Assembly: GCA_036186865.1 (NCBI GenBank)
Contig: AP025062.1
Coordinates: 10,332,023-10,396,022, forward strand
Length of the DNA: 64,000 bases
Origin: Eustoma russellianum
Lineage: Eukaryota; Streptophyta; Magnoliopsida; Gentianales; Gentianaceae
Direction: 5' to 3'
Both the position numbers and the translations under genes were made by a program. The stretch's first letter is position 1. Every line of letters starts with the position of its first letter. Below, in pieces: positions 1 through 11,429 of this stretch. The notes under the pieces were generated by a model. It did no database searches and was not told the origin of the DNA. It saw nothing but the letters and a program-made list of their open reading frames with translations.

Positions 1-616
1 TGGATAGAGTGATTGGCACTTTTGCGGAATTTTTCTTGTTTGGCTCAACTCAAAAAGAAATTTAAAATCAGAGCAAGAATGGGAGATGAGAAGCAATGAA
101 TGTGTACATCGGATATAGAGTGGTTCGAATCGTAAATGATTCTACTCCACTACCGTTTTGTTGCCAAAGTGGATTTTCAACAACTACTCTTCTTATTAAA
201 GCAATAAGAACAACCACAGCAACACTTACACTAACACCTTGGTGTAAGCAACAACAACAGCAACTTCTTGCACAAAATCACACTTGTGCAACTACAGCAG
301 CTACAACTACAGCTCTTAGCAAGAACAACTTCTTGCTACCTCACAACTTCAACAAAATTCCCTCAAGAACCTTTCACAGTGGGTTGAAGAAATATATTAA
401 GGTTCACACTTTCTCACTAGTCTAAGCACAAGCAAGAGATCAAATATTTATGGTTCCTCTTGTGCTTGACTCTCTATCTCTCAATATAAAACAATGGAGA
501 GCAAAGAAAAGCTAAACAAGCTTTAAGCAAATTTACAAGCATGAGAGAACTATATAACAATGAAAAATGAAGCTAGATGATGTTGAAAGTGTGTATTTGC
601 CTCATCCAAGCCTCTT

Positions 617-626
617 CTATTTATAG
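617..626 (-). promoter_or_regulatory. TATA box of the minus-strand A-family LTR
   Basis: The minus strand reads CTATAAATAG. It sits at the position corresponding to CTATAAAT in the two other A-family LTRs (18036-18043 and 40967-40974). Conservation in three LTRs and the canonical plant TATA form support it as the RNA polymerase II promoter of the element. Transcription would run leftwards. Confidence 0.6.
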
Positions 627-896
627 ATGAAGTTCACCACGTTTTTGATCTCTCCACCATGTCTTGAACTACACCAAATGTCAAGATAATGCCTAAATAG
701 TCTTTAGCCACCCTATGGAGTGATTTGATCCTCAATAGCCAACCTAGGATTGCTTAGACATAGATACAATAGTCAAGGAAGCATGTAATATGTTATTTTA
801 AAGTCCACAAGAAATTTGAGCAAGATTGGAAAGAGAAAATACCATGAATCTCCCTTGGATTTTGTTCTAATGTTTAGAAAATTTTGAATTCTGGGA

Positions 897-1217
897 GACA
901 TCGATCGATCGAAGTGCCTGGGGGAGAGATCGATGTCCTCCAGAAACTTTGTAGTTTTTGAAACTGCCTGACATCGATCGATCGATGTCAGAGGCTGAAG
1001 TGACATCGATCGATCGATGTCCTAGCCTGAGAGATCGATGTTGGACAGAATTCTTACTGACTGACATCGATCGATCGAAGTCTCTCTTAGGAGAGACTAA
1101 AGTGACATCGATCGATGAATGTCCCTGGGTTGAGAGATCGATGTTGGACAGAATGCTTACTGACTGACATAGATCGATCGATGTCAGAGGCTGAAGTGAC
1201 ATCGATCGATCGATGTC
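897..1217. repeat. Array of 20-bp palindromes (GACATCGATCGATCGATGTC type)
   Basis: Seven copies start at 897, 970, 1002, 1063, 1104, 1166 and 1198. Those at 970, 1002 and 1198 are the perfect 20-bp palindrome GACATCGATCGATCGATGTC; the others differ by one to three bases. Between them lie half-site modules such as GAGATCGATGTTGGACAGAA. The array is in the upstream (U3) part of the LTR, where retrotransposon enhancers lie. Confidence 0.9.
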
Positions 1218-1366
1218 CCCAGCCTGAGAGATCAATGTTGAACAGTGAGTTCCAATCTCAACCATCCTTGACATAGTGTAATTTTCTCATCTTGCATCAA
1301 GTCTCAAACATTAATTTAACTTATTTAAAACATCTTTTCATCATCAAAATAGTTTACGACTTAACA

Positions 1367-2055
1367 ATGCCTAGAACCATTGTTAGTGATAGAGACACTA
1401 AGTTTCAGAGCCATTTCCGGCATGTGCTTTTGGGAAATCTTGGTACCAAACTCTTGTTTTCTACCTCGGCCCATCCTCAAACTAGTGGATATACAGAAGT
1501 AGGTAATAGAACTTTATCATAACTCTTGCCTGCTATAATTCAAAGGAACTTAAAGAATTTGGAAGAATGTTTACCACATATTAAGTTTGCATACAATAGA
1601 GATGTTCACAGTGGGTGTTCATATTCACCGTTCGAGGTTGTTTATGATTTTAATCCATATTCCCCGCTTGATCAGCTTCCTAGTCCCGTGAATGAACGTG
1701 TTAGTGTCGATAGTAAACATAAGGCTGAAATGATTAAGAAAGTACATGAAAAGGTTAAATTGCAACTTGAGAAAAAGAACAAACAATATGCCAAGCACAC
1801 TAATAAACATCGAAAGAACATCGTTGTTGCCGCTGGTTGTCTTGTTTACACTTGAGAAAAGAGAAGTTTCCTAAAGAACGTAAATCTAAATTGATGCTTG
1901 GAGGAGACGACCCTTTTAAAATACTTGAAAGGGTTGGTGACAATGCATATGTACCTGATCTTCCACAAGAAATGTATACCTCTCAACTTTTAACGTTTCA
2001 GATCTCACCCCTTTTTAGTAATTTGAGGACTTTGATTCGAAGTCAAACCTTCTAA
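1367..2055 (+). pseudogene. Ty3/gypsy pol remnant: integrase core end and C-terminal region
   Basis: Three consecutive open stretches give the classic plant gypsy integrase tail. The first (from about 1367) carries IVSDRDTKF with the second catalytic Asp, and HPQTSGYTEVGNRTLS with the catalytic Glu. The second (1526-1855) holds LEECLPHIKFAYNR and the SPFEVVYDFNP motif. The third (1837-2055) holds the RKEKFPKERKSKL to VGDNAY stretch that follows the core. The frame is broken by a TAA at 1520-1522 and a frameshift near 1845. The first catalytic Asp, reverse transcriptase and RNase H are missing because the A-family LTR interrupts the gene at 1366. No activity is possible. Confidence 0.9.
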
Positions 2056-2067
2056 GGAGGGGTGGAG
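2054..2067 (+). other. Polypurine tract of the gypsy remnant
   Basis: AAGGAGGGGTGGAG follows the end of the integrase frame. This is where a Ty3/gypsy element primes plus-strand DNA synthesis, so a 3' LTR should begin just after it. Confidence 0.55.
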
Positions 2068-3180
2068 TTCATACAACTCAAGGTCTCATCAAGAGGATCC
2101 TGCACAAGGACCCACACATGACACACACAAGGGTCCCTTGAAAGGAGTTGAGCGAAGAAGGATAGCCTTGACACAAGAAAGGTTGGCTTTTGATGTTGGC
2201 TCTTTCTTGTGTAGGCATGTGCAATATAAGCTTACACATGATGACACAAATTGAGTACTAATTATTGAACCTTTGAATTGATTATCCTAGAGCTTAAAGT
2301 CCTTAATCGAGACGTAAGGGTTGGTGGGAGGGCAGAACAGTCACTTTACTTATGCACTTCATGATATTGTTTATTTTTTTATCATTTCGTCCTAGCCTAG
2401 TTCTAAGCTATCTTAGAGAGTCTTTATTATCATGTTTCATATGCTTATGTTTGTGTTTGAGTGTCTTTTTAGATGTTGGAGATAAAGACATCCACATGTC
2501 GACAAAACCCTAAAATGTAGGAGGCCATTCCTGCACATAGCTAGCTATTTTATGTGTACAGCTCCAAGGACTCAACTAAACACATTCAAACCACTTGGAC
2601 ATATTATAAGAATCATTTTGGGACAACGTTTGTGTTGTGGAATTTTCCAAATTCGGATCACAAGAGGACCTAAAAGCTGTTTGGAGATTGAAGACAAAAT
2701 TTATAAAGTTTCTGAATTTTGCTGGCTGATTGATTGGAAAGTGATATCTTTTTGTGTGGTTATCCACATTAGATGGTTCCAGAGCCTAAGTTCAAGAACA
2801 TTTCGGGTTCTAAAACTTTTTTGAAGTGTCAAAAGGCTGACTATGAACGTACAAGCTTGTAGAAGGGAAAAATCAAGACTATGTCATCTTTTGCTAAAAG
2901 ATAAGATCATCTTTTTCAAACACTTATCAAGCTTTCTTTTCATTGATTGTTTTTGGTAGATCTTATCTAGACTTCTAATAGATAGTTTTTATCAAATTTA
3001 TCACCAAACAATCTGAGGGAAAAGGCCTAGATATAGTGAGTTTCCATCGTGTAAAGGAACGAACATTTTCTCATATTATTTTTGATAAAAGTTTTGGCTT
3101 TGCGCCCCTTTAGGGAGTCAATGTTTTTCCTTTTGTTTTCACACATAAAATCAAGGCTAGAATCAACTATGGTGTGTAGC
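2068..3180 (+). mobile_element. Probable 3' LTR of the gypsy remnant (boundaries not resolved)
   Basis: No coding frame here resembles a known protein, and its short open stretches are not conserved-looking. Its position after integrase and a polypurine tract, its length of about 1.1 kb and an unremarkable AT-rich composition fit a gypsy 3' LTR. No second copy lies in the window, so neither the exact start nor end can be set. The call is positional inference. Confidence 0.4.
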
Positions 3181-3389
3181 GTCCCTTGTTGGTGAACCAA
3201 ATTTCAAGGATTAGGAGTGATTGGTTGGAATTTGTTGTTTGAATTTGCTACAACTTAAAAGTTTTACAAGAGTTTTGGTCCGAGAAGGTAGTGACCACAC
3301 CATTGTCCCACGCAAGGCTGTTTGAGGCGTTTACAAGGTGGGAAAGGAGATGGTCCATCAATCTTTAGTGTGATGAGCATCCATCACAT

Positions 3390-4430
3390 GGTATCACAGT
3401 AGCGGAGTACGCTAATTAGTTTACTGCTCTGGGAGATACGTTCTGCCAATTATGGGCGATGAGCAGTTGAAGATAATCAAATTCCAGAGGGGCTGGAACT
3501 CACGCATTCGCACTTAGATTTTGAATGCTAACCCGAGCGACTTTGAAGAGTTGTTTGATGTATCTTATAGGGTTCAGGGGGACATTCTATACCGCAATGA
3601 GGAGACCCAAGAGTTTAGAGATAATCGGCCTAGGAGTTGGCCAAGACCGCAAGGAGACACGACGGCCAAGTGCAGCAGCAGTTTTATAGTAGGCGACAAC
3701 CATAGTGCCAACAGCAACCCAAGTGCCAACCACAGCCACAACGTCCACCACAGTCGACTTCGATTCCTAGATGTCCCACTTGACAGCGATAGAATGCGGG
3801 AGCTTGTTTACAGAGGGCTGGAGCTTGTTTTAATTGTGGCAAGTTTGATCGCATGATTTGAGACTGCCAAGAGCCGAGGAGCAGGCCATAGAGGGCTGCA
3901 TCGCAGTAGAGATACGGTCCACGGGCCAACGCCCGAGTGCATGTTAGGACTGATGCTAAAGTTGAGGACACCCATGATGTTATGATGGGTATATTTAATT
4001 ACACAATTGAAGTGCTATTACTATACCTGTTTAGAATTGCCTATTTGAATTATAACCTGTCTCAGGTGCTATATTAATGAACAACATACCAGCGAACGTG
4101 TTGTTTGATAGTGGTGCAAGCCATTTCTTTGTGTCTAAGAGGTTCGCAAAGAGCCTTAGCAGCTATTCGACATGGTTAGATATGCCCTATCGTGTTCAGA
4201 TAGCTGGTGATCAGGTGATCATTTCCCACCATCTGTACAAGGACTACGAGGTTAAGATGGAGGGACAAAAGTTTGAGGCGCCCTAATTCCTATTCATTGG
4301 GGACTTTGACATTATTCTATGTATGGACTGGGTATTCAGAAACCATGCTTGCGTCCACTGCGAGGAAAGCGTGTGATGATTAAGGACCTGACTCGAGAGG
4401 AAGTAATCTATCAAGGGAATTCTAAACTGA
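3390..4430 (+). pseudogene. Ty3/gypsy gag-protease remnant
   Basis: Translation across frames gives a gag capsid segment near 3415-3620 (a variant of the EYANxFTALG motif, then NANPSDFEELFDVSYRVQ). A zinc knuckle follows at about 3827-3870, reading CFNCGKFDRMI then a stop and DC, so its His is replaced by Arg. A retropepsin start at 4077-4286 has the active-site motif VLFDSGASHFFVSKRF. The protease is closely related to the fragment at 53653-54051, which keeps more of the C-terminal half. Several stops and frame changes make it non-functional. It is lost at about 4440, where LTR-like DNA starts. Confidence 0.8.
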
Positions 4431-4439
4431 GGAAGACAT

Positions 4440-7290
4440 CTTTTCCTCCCCGAGCCAACCCAATTTTCGGTCGCCCTGTGTGAAAAGAGGAAAACTCCCT
4501 CTTTCTTTCCATTCCACACTTCACAAATTTCAATCTTCTAACTAAACTCTCTTTTTCCTCTCTAAAACAAACAAGTCTTCCAACTCCCTCTTCCTCTCCT
4601 CACTTGGCCGAGAACTCCAAAAAGCAAAGGGGGAAGATTTTCTTCATTTCATCTCAAACAATCATCATCCAAACCAAGTTCTAACACCTTCCTTCATCCA
4701 AGAAGTGAACAAAGGAGATTGTAGAATAAAGAACTAAGGAAGAACAAGGTAAGAATTTTATGTTGACCAAGTTAAATCCTTCCATATATCTACCTTCATA
4801 AGTTGCTCACTATCCCTCTCATTTTAGCTTCAAAACTATGGCCTCAAGGAAAGAAAGGAGAAGGATTTTCTTCCATGTCAAGTAAAGAAATCTTCATTTT
4901 AAGTTGTGATATAAGTGAGAAAGACAAGTATTCCTCCTAGATTCTTCATGGATTTTCAAAGATTAAGTACATATGTTTATACTAAAGTTGGATCATCCAT
5001 GTATTATGTTCAAGTTTTTAACCATCATAATATGTAAAATATATGTTCTAAGTGATGCATATATTGTCATATATTCACCCCTAAAATTTGGCCTACTCAC
5101 TAAAGAATAGACCTTTATGTATAAATAAAATAAGATGAATGTTCCTATGTGATGTATATAGAAACTAAAGCAAAAAAAAATGAAGTCATATATCATGTTA
5201 ATAAAAGTGTATTAAGAATGTAATTTTGTCACACTTGTTCATGTACTTTTCCATGATGGTCATCAAGTATGTACCTTCTATGGTATTTTTGTTTTCATAG
5301 TTTTTATGATCTTATTTTAGCATGTTTATGTATGTATCATAAGCATGGCTAGTACACCTAGTCACAAGTGTTCTTTTTGATGATCATCATTTCATATATA
5401 TATATATATATTTACGACCATGAGCCATTTTTCGCATCTCACTTGAGTTTGTTCATCTATCTTCATTATGTTGCATATTAAGGATGTTCATAGCTCAAGA
5501 AGGTAAATTTCATGGCTTCCATCACTTTTATGTTTCATGTATTTTTCATGTGTTCTTAACCTTGTAAGTCACCATTTGATGGAAAGTGTTATGCATGTAA
5601 AAAGGAATAATGTTAAGTTCATAATATGTGTGTATAAGATGTGAAAATATAAAATTATATGGTTATGTGTGTGTATGTTAAAAATCGTCCATAAGGCCAA
5701 GAATGAGCCTAAATGAACTTGTGACATGATAAGAAAATATATATGTAAACATACATATATATACACACTTCCCTAAGGCTATTATGGGGCATAAATCGCG
5801 TTATTACATGTTTATGTATATATATGTGTATTATGTATAGCAAGATATAAATAATGACTAAGTGTTTTTATGTGACATTTTAAAGAAATTAGGAAATAAG
5901 TGTCCTAAAGCCTCAAGTGTTGAAATATGAGATTACATGTGGAATATACAAATTAAGAAAATGGTGTTGGGTGAAAAATTAAAAAAAGGGGGCTGTTTTG
6001 GGTGCTTGGCCGAATGGTACCTTATTGGGGGTAAAAGTGGTATTTTTTTAGTTATGACATGTAGGATGTAGATAAGTGATGGATGTATGTTGACTTAATT
6101 TTAGAATGACCAAATTGCCCTTAGGCCGAGATTATTTAATGCATAAAATAAAAGTTTGTGAAATTATCTTTACCGCATCATATGTGTTAAAAAGTTTTAC
6201 GCGTAACGAATAATAAACACGAGGCGATTGATTCCAACGACACATGTTATGTTATGTTTATGATTATGTTATGTTATGGAGCTCCGGCATAACATCGGGA
6301 CTGGAGTAGTAGGTGTCATTCGTTATGACCGAGTGTACTACTTTGTCCAGAACACAGGATCTTCATCATAATACGTCACCATTCGAGCATGTACTTATGT
6401 TGTATGTTATACATGTTAGTATACGGGGAATCATTCGGTATGTCATGCGTTATTATTCTTATGAAAGTGATATAGCCATTTATGGAAATGTTATGTCTTC
6501 ATGTTTATGAAAATGTCATGTTATGCATGTTTATGGAAAAGCCATGTTATGAATTTATGAAATGTCATTTTTTAAAATTGTCGTTTAAAAATGAACCATG
6601 TTATGACCAGTTAACATTATGTTATTTTTAGAACATCCTTAATCCTATGATGTTATTAAATTGACTAAGATAGAGATCATGCATGAAATTATAGTTGTTA
6701 TAAGTTTATGACCTTAGTGTAGCACATGGATTAGAAATATGCATGCACATGTATGTGACGTTTTATGGACTTAGATAGAAGAATAATGTTCATTATATAA
6801 TGATGTTAAGTTCTTATGTGTTATACGTTGCTTGTTTATATTTTTGTAATGTCACTTTACTTGCATAAAATGGAGATGTGTCATATTATGTTCTTTATTA
6901 CACTTATTTATTCTATCACCCTGTCTCCGTATTTATGATCCACATGATGTATCTAGTAGGACTACTTGCTCGGCAGTTATGTTTATCGTTCATACTTGCC
7001 TCTAATCATCGCAGACGACAGGATTCCCAATACCAGATATATTGAGGACGAGCCTTGAGTAGATTATCCGTGAGCAAGAAGTATGCCAGGACTTACATTT
7101 TGGGGATTTATGAGATGATTTAGATCATGATATACTCATGTTATTTTGGTACTTTGGGCTTTATGATTTGCACCATTTATGACGATTTGTATGTTTATGC
7201 ATGTCGTATGTTTATCTTTGTGTTGGTTCCGCTTATCGATATATGGCGGGTGCACCGGACCAAAACTCTAATTTTGGGCGGGACGCTACA
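4440..7290 (+). mobile_element. Gypsy-type LTR, solo or truncated (5' limit uncertain)
   Basis: The right end reads GGCGGGTGCACCGGACC to GGGACGCTACA at 7290. This matches in layout the ends of the gypsy LTRs at 11429 (GGGGCGCTACA) and 62368 (GGGGCGCTACA). No primer-binding site follows, so it is a 3' or solo LTR. The body is AT-rich with CT-rich leader-like DNA at 4500-4740 and repeated TATGTTATG and CATGTTATG words near 6240-6660. The left boundary was not found, because no base pattern matching GTTTG (the five bases after 7290) precedes a TG in the right place. Confidence 0.55.
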
Positions 7291-7453
7291 GTTTGTGTTG
7301 AAAGGTATTTGATAAACCCAATGCGTTCAAGAGTTAAGCAGAAGGGGAAGGTCTTCAAAGTGGAGTCCCATGTGTTTTATACGTGGAAGATATACACCTA
7401 GTATGGCAGAATGTGGGGATAGGAAGAATGGCACAAAAAAGTAGCTATAAATT
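7291..7453. other. Unassigned flank with a 29-bp sequence repeated at 11589
   Basis: No gene can be recognised. Positions 7367-7395 are identical to 11589-11617 over 29 bases (CCCATGTGTTTTATACGTGG onward). The two copies stand outside the inverted gypsy LTR pair, which suggests one flanking sequence that was duplicated or split. Confidence 0.5.
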
Positions 7454-8940
7454 TGTATCGCCCCGCTCCCGAGCCCTAGTCTCAGGAACAGTGCACCTGC
7501 CGTATCTCGCTAAGGAGAATACAAAGCGTTGAATCAATCTCTTAGTTGTCAGAATTGACGTAGAATTTTTTTTGCGGAAACGTAAATCATAACTTAAATT
7601 AAACTCGAATAATTGTTCTTACATCACCGAATAAAAAGAAATCTGATAATAAAACAATAAAGAAGTGTGTGAAAACCCCCAAAAGATAACTAAGAACAGT
7701 CAGCTGTAGAGTCTCATCTAATCCTAGATGCAGCTATCAACCATCCCACTCTGCTATGTCCTTCCCATCCTCGACGAAGATGCGCTCGTAGTCCTCATCC
7801 GGCTCACCTGGAAAGTAGGGGTGAGTGACAGAAATCACCCAGTAGATGCCTGCCTCAAACAAATACAAAACGTACATACCGAAATGTTATAACCACATAA
7901 CACATAAACATGCTATAACATGCATAAGATAAAATAAATGCAGTAAGTAAAGCTCTCCACATAAAATGCGCAAGTACGTGATTCATGCTCAATCCATGTG
8001 TCAGACGCAACAAGAATCATGTCATGCAATATGCCCCTAGACCTATATGCAGTGTATGATCCCAGGATTGACTGGATGCCTGTAGCCCGTACACTACAAT
8101 CCACCCTTACGGAGCTCGTGGCTTGTACACCACGATCCACCACAACCGAGTACCCATGGCCCGTACACCATGATCCACCATTACCGAGTACCGATGGCCC
8201 GTACACCATGATCCACTCCACTCGAGTGTCTGAGACCCGTACATCTCAACCCACTCCAAATGCAATGCACGTGCCATGAATGCAATAACAAAGTCGTCTC
8301 GGGCCCGTACGCCCATCCTCACCAACTCCGACACTCAATATTTGGCTTAGCAAAATTTTTCGAATATTGAAAAGTTGTTATTTATCATTACCCTATTTTT
8401 CCTTAGCTTGTATTAATTTTCTAGAATTTTCAACTAATTTTACCCATTTTCTCCTTACTTAATTCTATTTATTACTAATTATTTTTAATTACTTACATTT
8501 ACCAAAATCCAGAAATTAAATGGAAATAATTTAATTTTCATCTTTTATATTTTATGGAATTTATTTAGACTTTTCTGATAATTAAATATATTTTTCTAGA
8601 ATTTTAAACTAATTTTAATTAATTATTTATTATTTATTTATTTTAGAAATTATTTTCAGATTTTCTTTTTAATTTCGGTTTGGGCCGGCCTACTACCTGG
8701 TCCGGTCCGCTGGCCATCCGGTCCGGTCCGACAGCCTAGCTGGTCAGCAGCATTTTCCTTTTTTTATTTTTTATTAAATTATATTTCTTTCTAACATTAA
8801 TAAAATCTTCGTTTTAACTCCGATTGACCTCAAACCAGTTGCATTGGACCCGTTATAACAAGACGCATCTTTTGAAAGTGGACACGTCAACATGTGTCCG
8901 GACGAGCCGTTAGGGGCCGCGCGTGGGCCCCACCGTTGAG
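7454..8940 (-). mobile_element. Gypsy LTR, minus orientation, truncated; left arm of an inverted pair
   Basis: The sequence is the inverted, diverged counterpart of the last 1.5 kb of the LTR at 9168-11429. It starts TGTATCGCCCCGCTCCCGAG (end of LTR) and runs to the GGGGCCGCGCGTGGGCCCCA block near 8935. Shared landmarks in reverse order are the tandem repeat, the AATATTTGGCTTAGC block, the AATTAAATGG block and the GGTCCGGTCC block. The first roughly 730 bases of the LTR are missing. At 8941 it changes without spacer into plus-strand gypsy coding sequence. Confidence 0.85.
8069..8218 (-). repeat. About four 37-bp tandem units in the left gypsy LTR arm
   Basis: Units recur around GGCCCGTACACCATGATCCA, with the copies alternating between clear and decayed. 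They are the inverted counterpart of the units at 10631-10816. Confidence 0.75.
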
Positions 8941-8941
8941 G

Positions 8942-9167
8942 ATTTGGCCGGACACGACATATGAGGAGATTCCTATCAAGATCGTAGATCTCAAGGACTA
9001 GGTTTTGAGACACCGGGTCACCCCTTATGTTAAAGTTCAGTGGCCCAACCATACGGAGCGTGAGGCGACTTGGAAGCTCGAGGAGCAGATGCGAGAGAGA
9101 TACCCATAGATCTTCGATTAAGGTATGTCAAGTTTCGAGGACGAAACTTTTTGTAAGGTGGGTAGAA
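8942..9167 (+). pseudogene. Chromovirus (Ty3/gypsy) integrase C-terminal chromodomain fragment
   Basis: The reading YEEIPIKIVDLKD, then a stop, then RHRVTPYVKVQW and the NHTEREATWKLEE segment is the chromodomain tail of chromovirus integrases, a module that steers integration by binding modified histones. One in-frame TAG and a TAG after RYP break it. It ends beside the purine-rich CGAGGACGAAAC stretch and the LTR start at 9168, the normal order for a gypsy 3' end. Everything upstream in the polyprotein has been replaced by the inverted LTR arm. Confidence 0.85.
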
Positions 9168-9356
9168 TGTTACAGCCGACATTTTAAAAAAAAGAGATAA
9201 AAGATAAAGATAAAAAAATGGAGTAAGCAAAATCAAAATCAATCAAAATCTTAACCCCAAATATATTCCTAATTTCTCTCCCTCTCTATCTTATTAACAC
9301 CAAACCCTCTCCCCCTCCCTCAAATTTTTCCCTCAGTCGTTCCCCTTCCCCAGAAG

Positions 9357-9358
9357 AA

Positions 9359-9424
<66 letters not shown>
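9357..9424. repeat. (TAA)n microsatellite inside the gypsy LTR
   Basis: About 22 TAA units with one interruption (AAAAATAA). Confidence 0.95.
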
Positions 9425-10630
9425 TCTCTCAATTTTTTGGATCAAGAAGAAGGAAGGAAAAGAAGGGCTAGCCATACACCACCAACGTCTCCTTGATTAT
9501 CGTTTTAATTCACAAATTTAAGGTAGATGCCTCTTCCCCCTCAAAGGAATATGACTCAAGCATGCCCTAATGTATATACTATGTGTTTTGTTGCCTTTAA
9601 TTGTTTAAATGAGAGCATGTTAATTGATTTTGCATGTGTTTGGTAGGATTTAAATTGTTTATATGAAGGTATGATTGGATTTGTTGAAAAGGCATGATCT
9701 TCGTGTACGTGGAAGTTGTTTTCTATATATGTGTTCTTGAATTGATAAAAAGGGTTAGGATTGTAATCAAAATGGTACAACTTCCTCAAGATTAGGCTCC
9801 TTAAAATTGCGTTTTGGCCTTAGAATAGGTTCATCTAGCCCAGAATAGGTTGGGATCGGGTTGGAAGTCGAAAAAACGGGTCTAACGGATGCGTTTCAGG
9901 GGGGTGACGCGTGGGGCCCACGCACGGCCCCTGACGGCGCGTCTGGACACGTGCTGACGTGTCCACTTTCAAAAGATGCGTCTCGTTATAACGAGTCCAA
10001 TGCAACTGGTTTGAGGTGAATTGGAGTTAAAACGAAGATTTTATAAAGGTTAGAAAGAAATATAATTTAATAAAAAAATAAAAAAAAAGGAAAATGTTGT
10101 TGGACCGGCCAGGCTGCCGGACCGGATCGGATGGCTAGCGGACCGGACTGGGTAGCAGGCCGGCCCAAACCGAAAATTAAAAAAATCTAAAAATTAATTT
10201 CTGAAATAAATATATAATAATTAATTAATTAAAATTAGTTTAAAATTCTAGAAAAATATATTTAATTATCAGAAATTTCTAAATAAATTCCAGAAAATAT
10301 AAAAGGTTAAAATTAAATTATTTCCATTTAGTTTCTGAATTTTGATAAAAGTAAGTAATTTAAAATAATTAATAATAAATAGAACTAAGTAAGGGAAAAA
10401 TAGAGAAAATTAGTAGAAAATTCTGGAAAATTAATACAAGCTAAGGAAAAATAGGGTAATGATAAATAACAACTTTTCAATATTCGAAAAGTTTTGATAA
10501 GCCAAATATTGAGTGCCGAAGTTGGTGAGGATGGGCGTACGGGCCCAGATGACTTTGTTGTTGCATTCATGACATATGCATTGCATTTGGAGTGGGTTGA
10601 GATGTACGAGTGTCAGACGCTCGAGTGGAG

Positions 10631-10816
10631 TGGATCATGGTGTATGGGCCATGGGTACTCGGTAATGGTGGATCATGGTGTACAAGCCATGGGTACTCGG
10701 TTTGGTGGATCATGGTGTACGGGCCATGGGCATCGGTTGGGGTGGATCATGGTGTACAAGCCAAAGGCATCCGTAAGGGTGGATTGTAGTGTACAGGCTA
10801 CAAGCATCCAGTCAAT
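10631..10816 (+). repeat. Five tandem units of 37-38 bp in the gypsy LTR
   Basis: Units begin TGGATCATGGTGTA and contain GCCATGGGTACTCGG. The first three are close to each other and the last two increasingly diverged. A reading frame runs through the array only because the unit lacks stops in one phase; it is not a protein gene. Confidence 0.88.
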
Positions 10817-11429
10817 CCCAGGATCATTCATTGCATATAGGTCTAAGGACATATTGCATGACATGATTCTTGTTGCGTGTGATGCGTGGATTGAGCATGC
10901 ATCACGTACTTGCGCATTTTATATGGAGTGCTTTACTTACCGCATTTATTTTATCTCATGCATGTTATAGCATATTTATGTGTTATGTGGTTATATCATT
11001 TCGGTATGTACGTTTTGTATTTGTTTGAGGCAGGCATCTACTAGGTGATTTCAGTCACTCATCCCTACTTCCCAGGTGAGATGGATGAGGACTACGAGCG
11101 CATCTTCGTTAAGGATGGGAAGGACATAGTAGAGTGAGCTGGTTGATAGCTGCATCTAGGATACGATGAGACTCTGCAGCTGACTGTTCTTAGTTATCTT
11201 TTGGGGGTTTTCACAGACTTCTTTATTGTTTTATTATCAGATTTCTTTTTATTCAATGATGTAATAACAATTATTCGAGTTTAATTTAAGTTATGATTTA
11301 CGTTTCCGCAAAAAAAATTTATACGTCATTTTGACAAGTAAGAGATTGATTCGACGCTTTGTATTCTCTTTAGCGAGATACGGCGGGTGCACTGTTCCCG
11401 AGACTAGGGCTCGAGAGCGGGGCGCTACA

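Larger units (their letters stand above)
1..1366 (-). mobile_element. Copia family A LTR, minus orientation, left end outside window
   Basis: This is the reverse complement of the LTR seen complete at 40352-41615. The shared blocks include the end rich in GAATGGGAGATGAGAAGC, the CAAC/ACA-rich stretch at 180-330, the TATA region, and the palindromic GATCGATC array at 897-1217. The LTR's TGTTAAG start is recognisable at 1366 (reads CTTAACA on the plus strand), directly followed by a gypsy integrase gene, so the copia element or solo LTR inserted into that gene. About the last 15-40 bases of the LTR lie left of the window. Whether it is a solo LTR or belongs to a complete element cannot be decided here. 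Confidence 0.88.
9168..11429 (+). mobile_element. Gypsy (chromovirus) 3' LTR, complete
   Basis: It begins TGTTACAGCC after the chromodomain tail and purine tract and ends GGGGCGCTACA, giving 2262 bp with TG...CA ends. It contains a (TAA)n tract near its start, a GGACCGG-rich GC island at about 10110-10165, a tandem array at 10631-10816 and a CTTTGTATTCTCTTTAGCGAGA block near its end that recurs in the other gypsy LTRs here. The four bases AATT occur just before 7454 and just after 11429, a weak hint that the inverted pair moved or inserted together. Confidence 0.85.

Noticed and set aside
96..425. 109-codon frame rich in Thr and Gln
   Set aside because: Lies in the A-family LTR antisense; a CAA/ACA-rich stretch that is GTT-rich in the other orientation.
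897..1217. Regular repeats that could be read as a CRISPR array
   Set aside because: Plant DNA, irregular spacing, related spacers and location in an LTR duplicated elsewhere.
867..1274. Frames with repeated DIDRSMS and TSIDRC peptides (also 958-1167 and 17433-17836)
   Set aside because: They are translations of the GATCGATC palindrome array in an LTR; both strands give the same peptide because the DNA is palindromic.
2552..2824. 90-codon plus frame as a host gene
   Set aside because: No motif, inside the presumed gypsy LTR, with a comparable frame on the other strand.
10494..10970. 158-codon plus frame
   Set aside because: Runs through the 37-bp tandem array of a gypsy LTR; no domain and the inverted copy does not keep it.
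7454..11429. Inverted repeats as terminal repeats of a DNA transposon
   Set aside because: The arms are gypsy LTR sequence, with polypurine tract and chromodomain between; no transposase.
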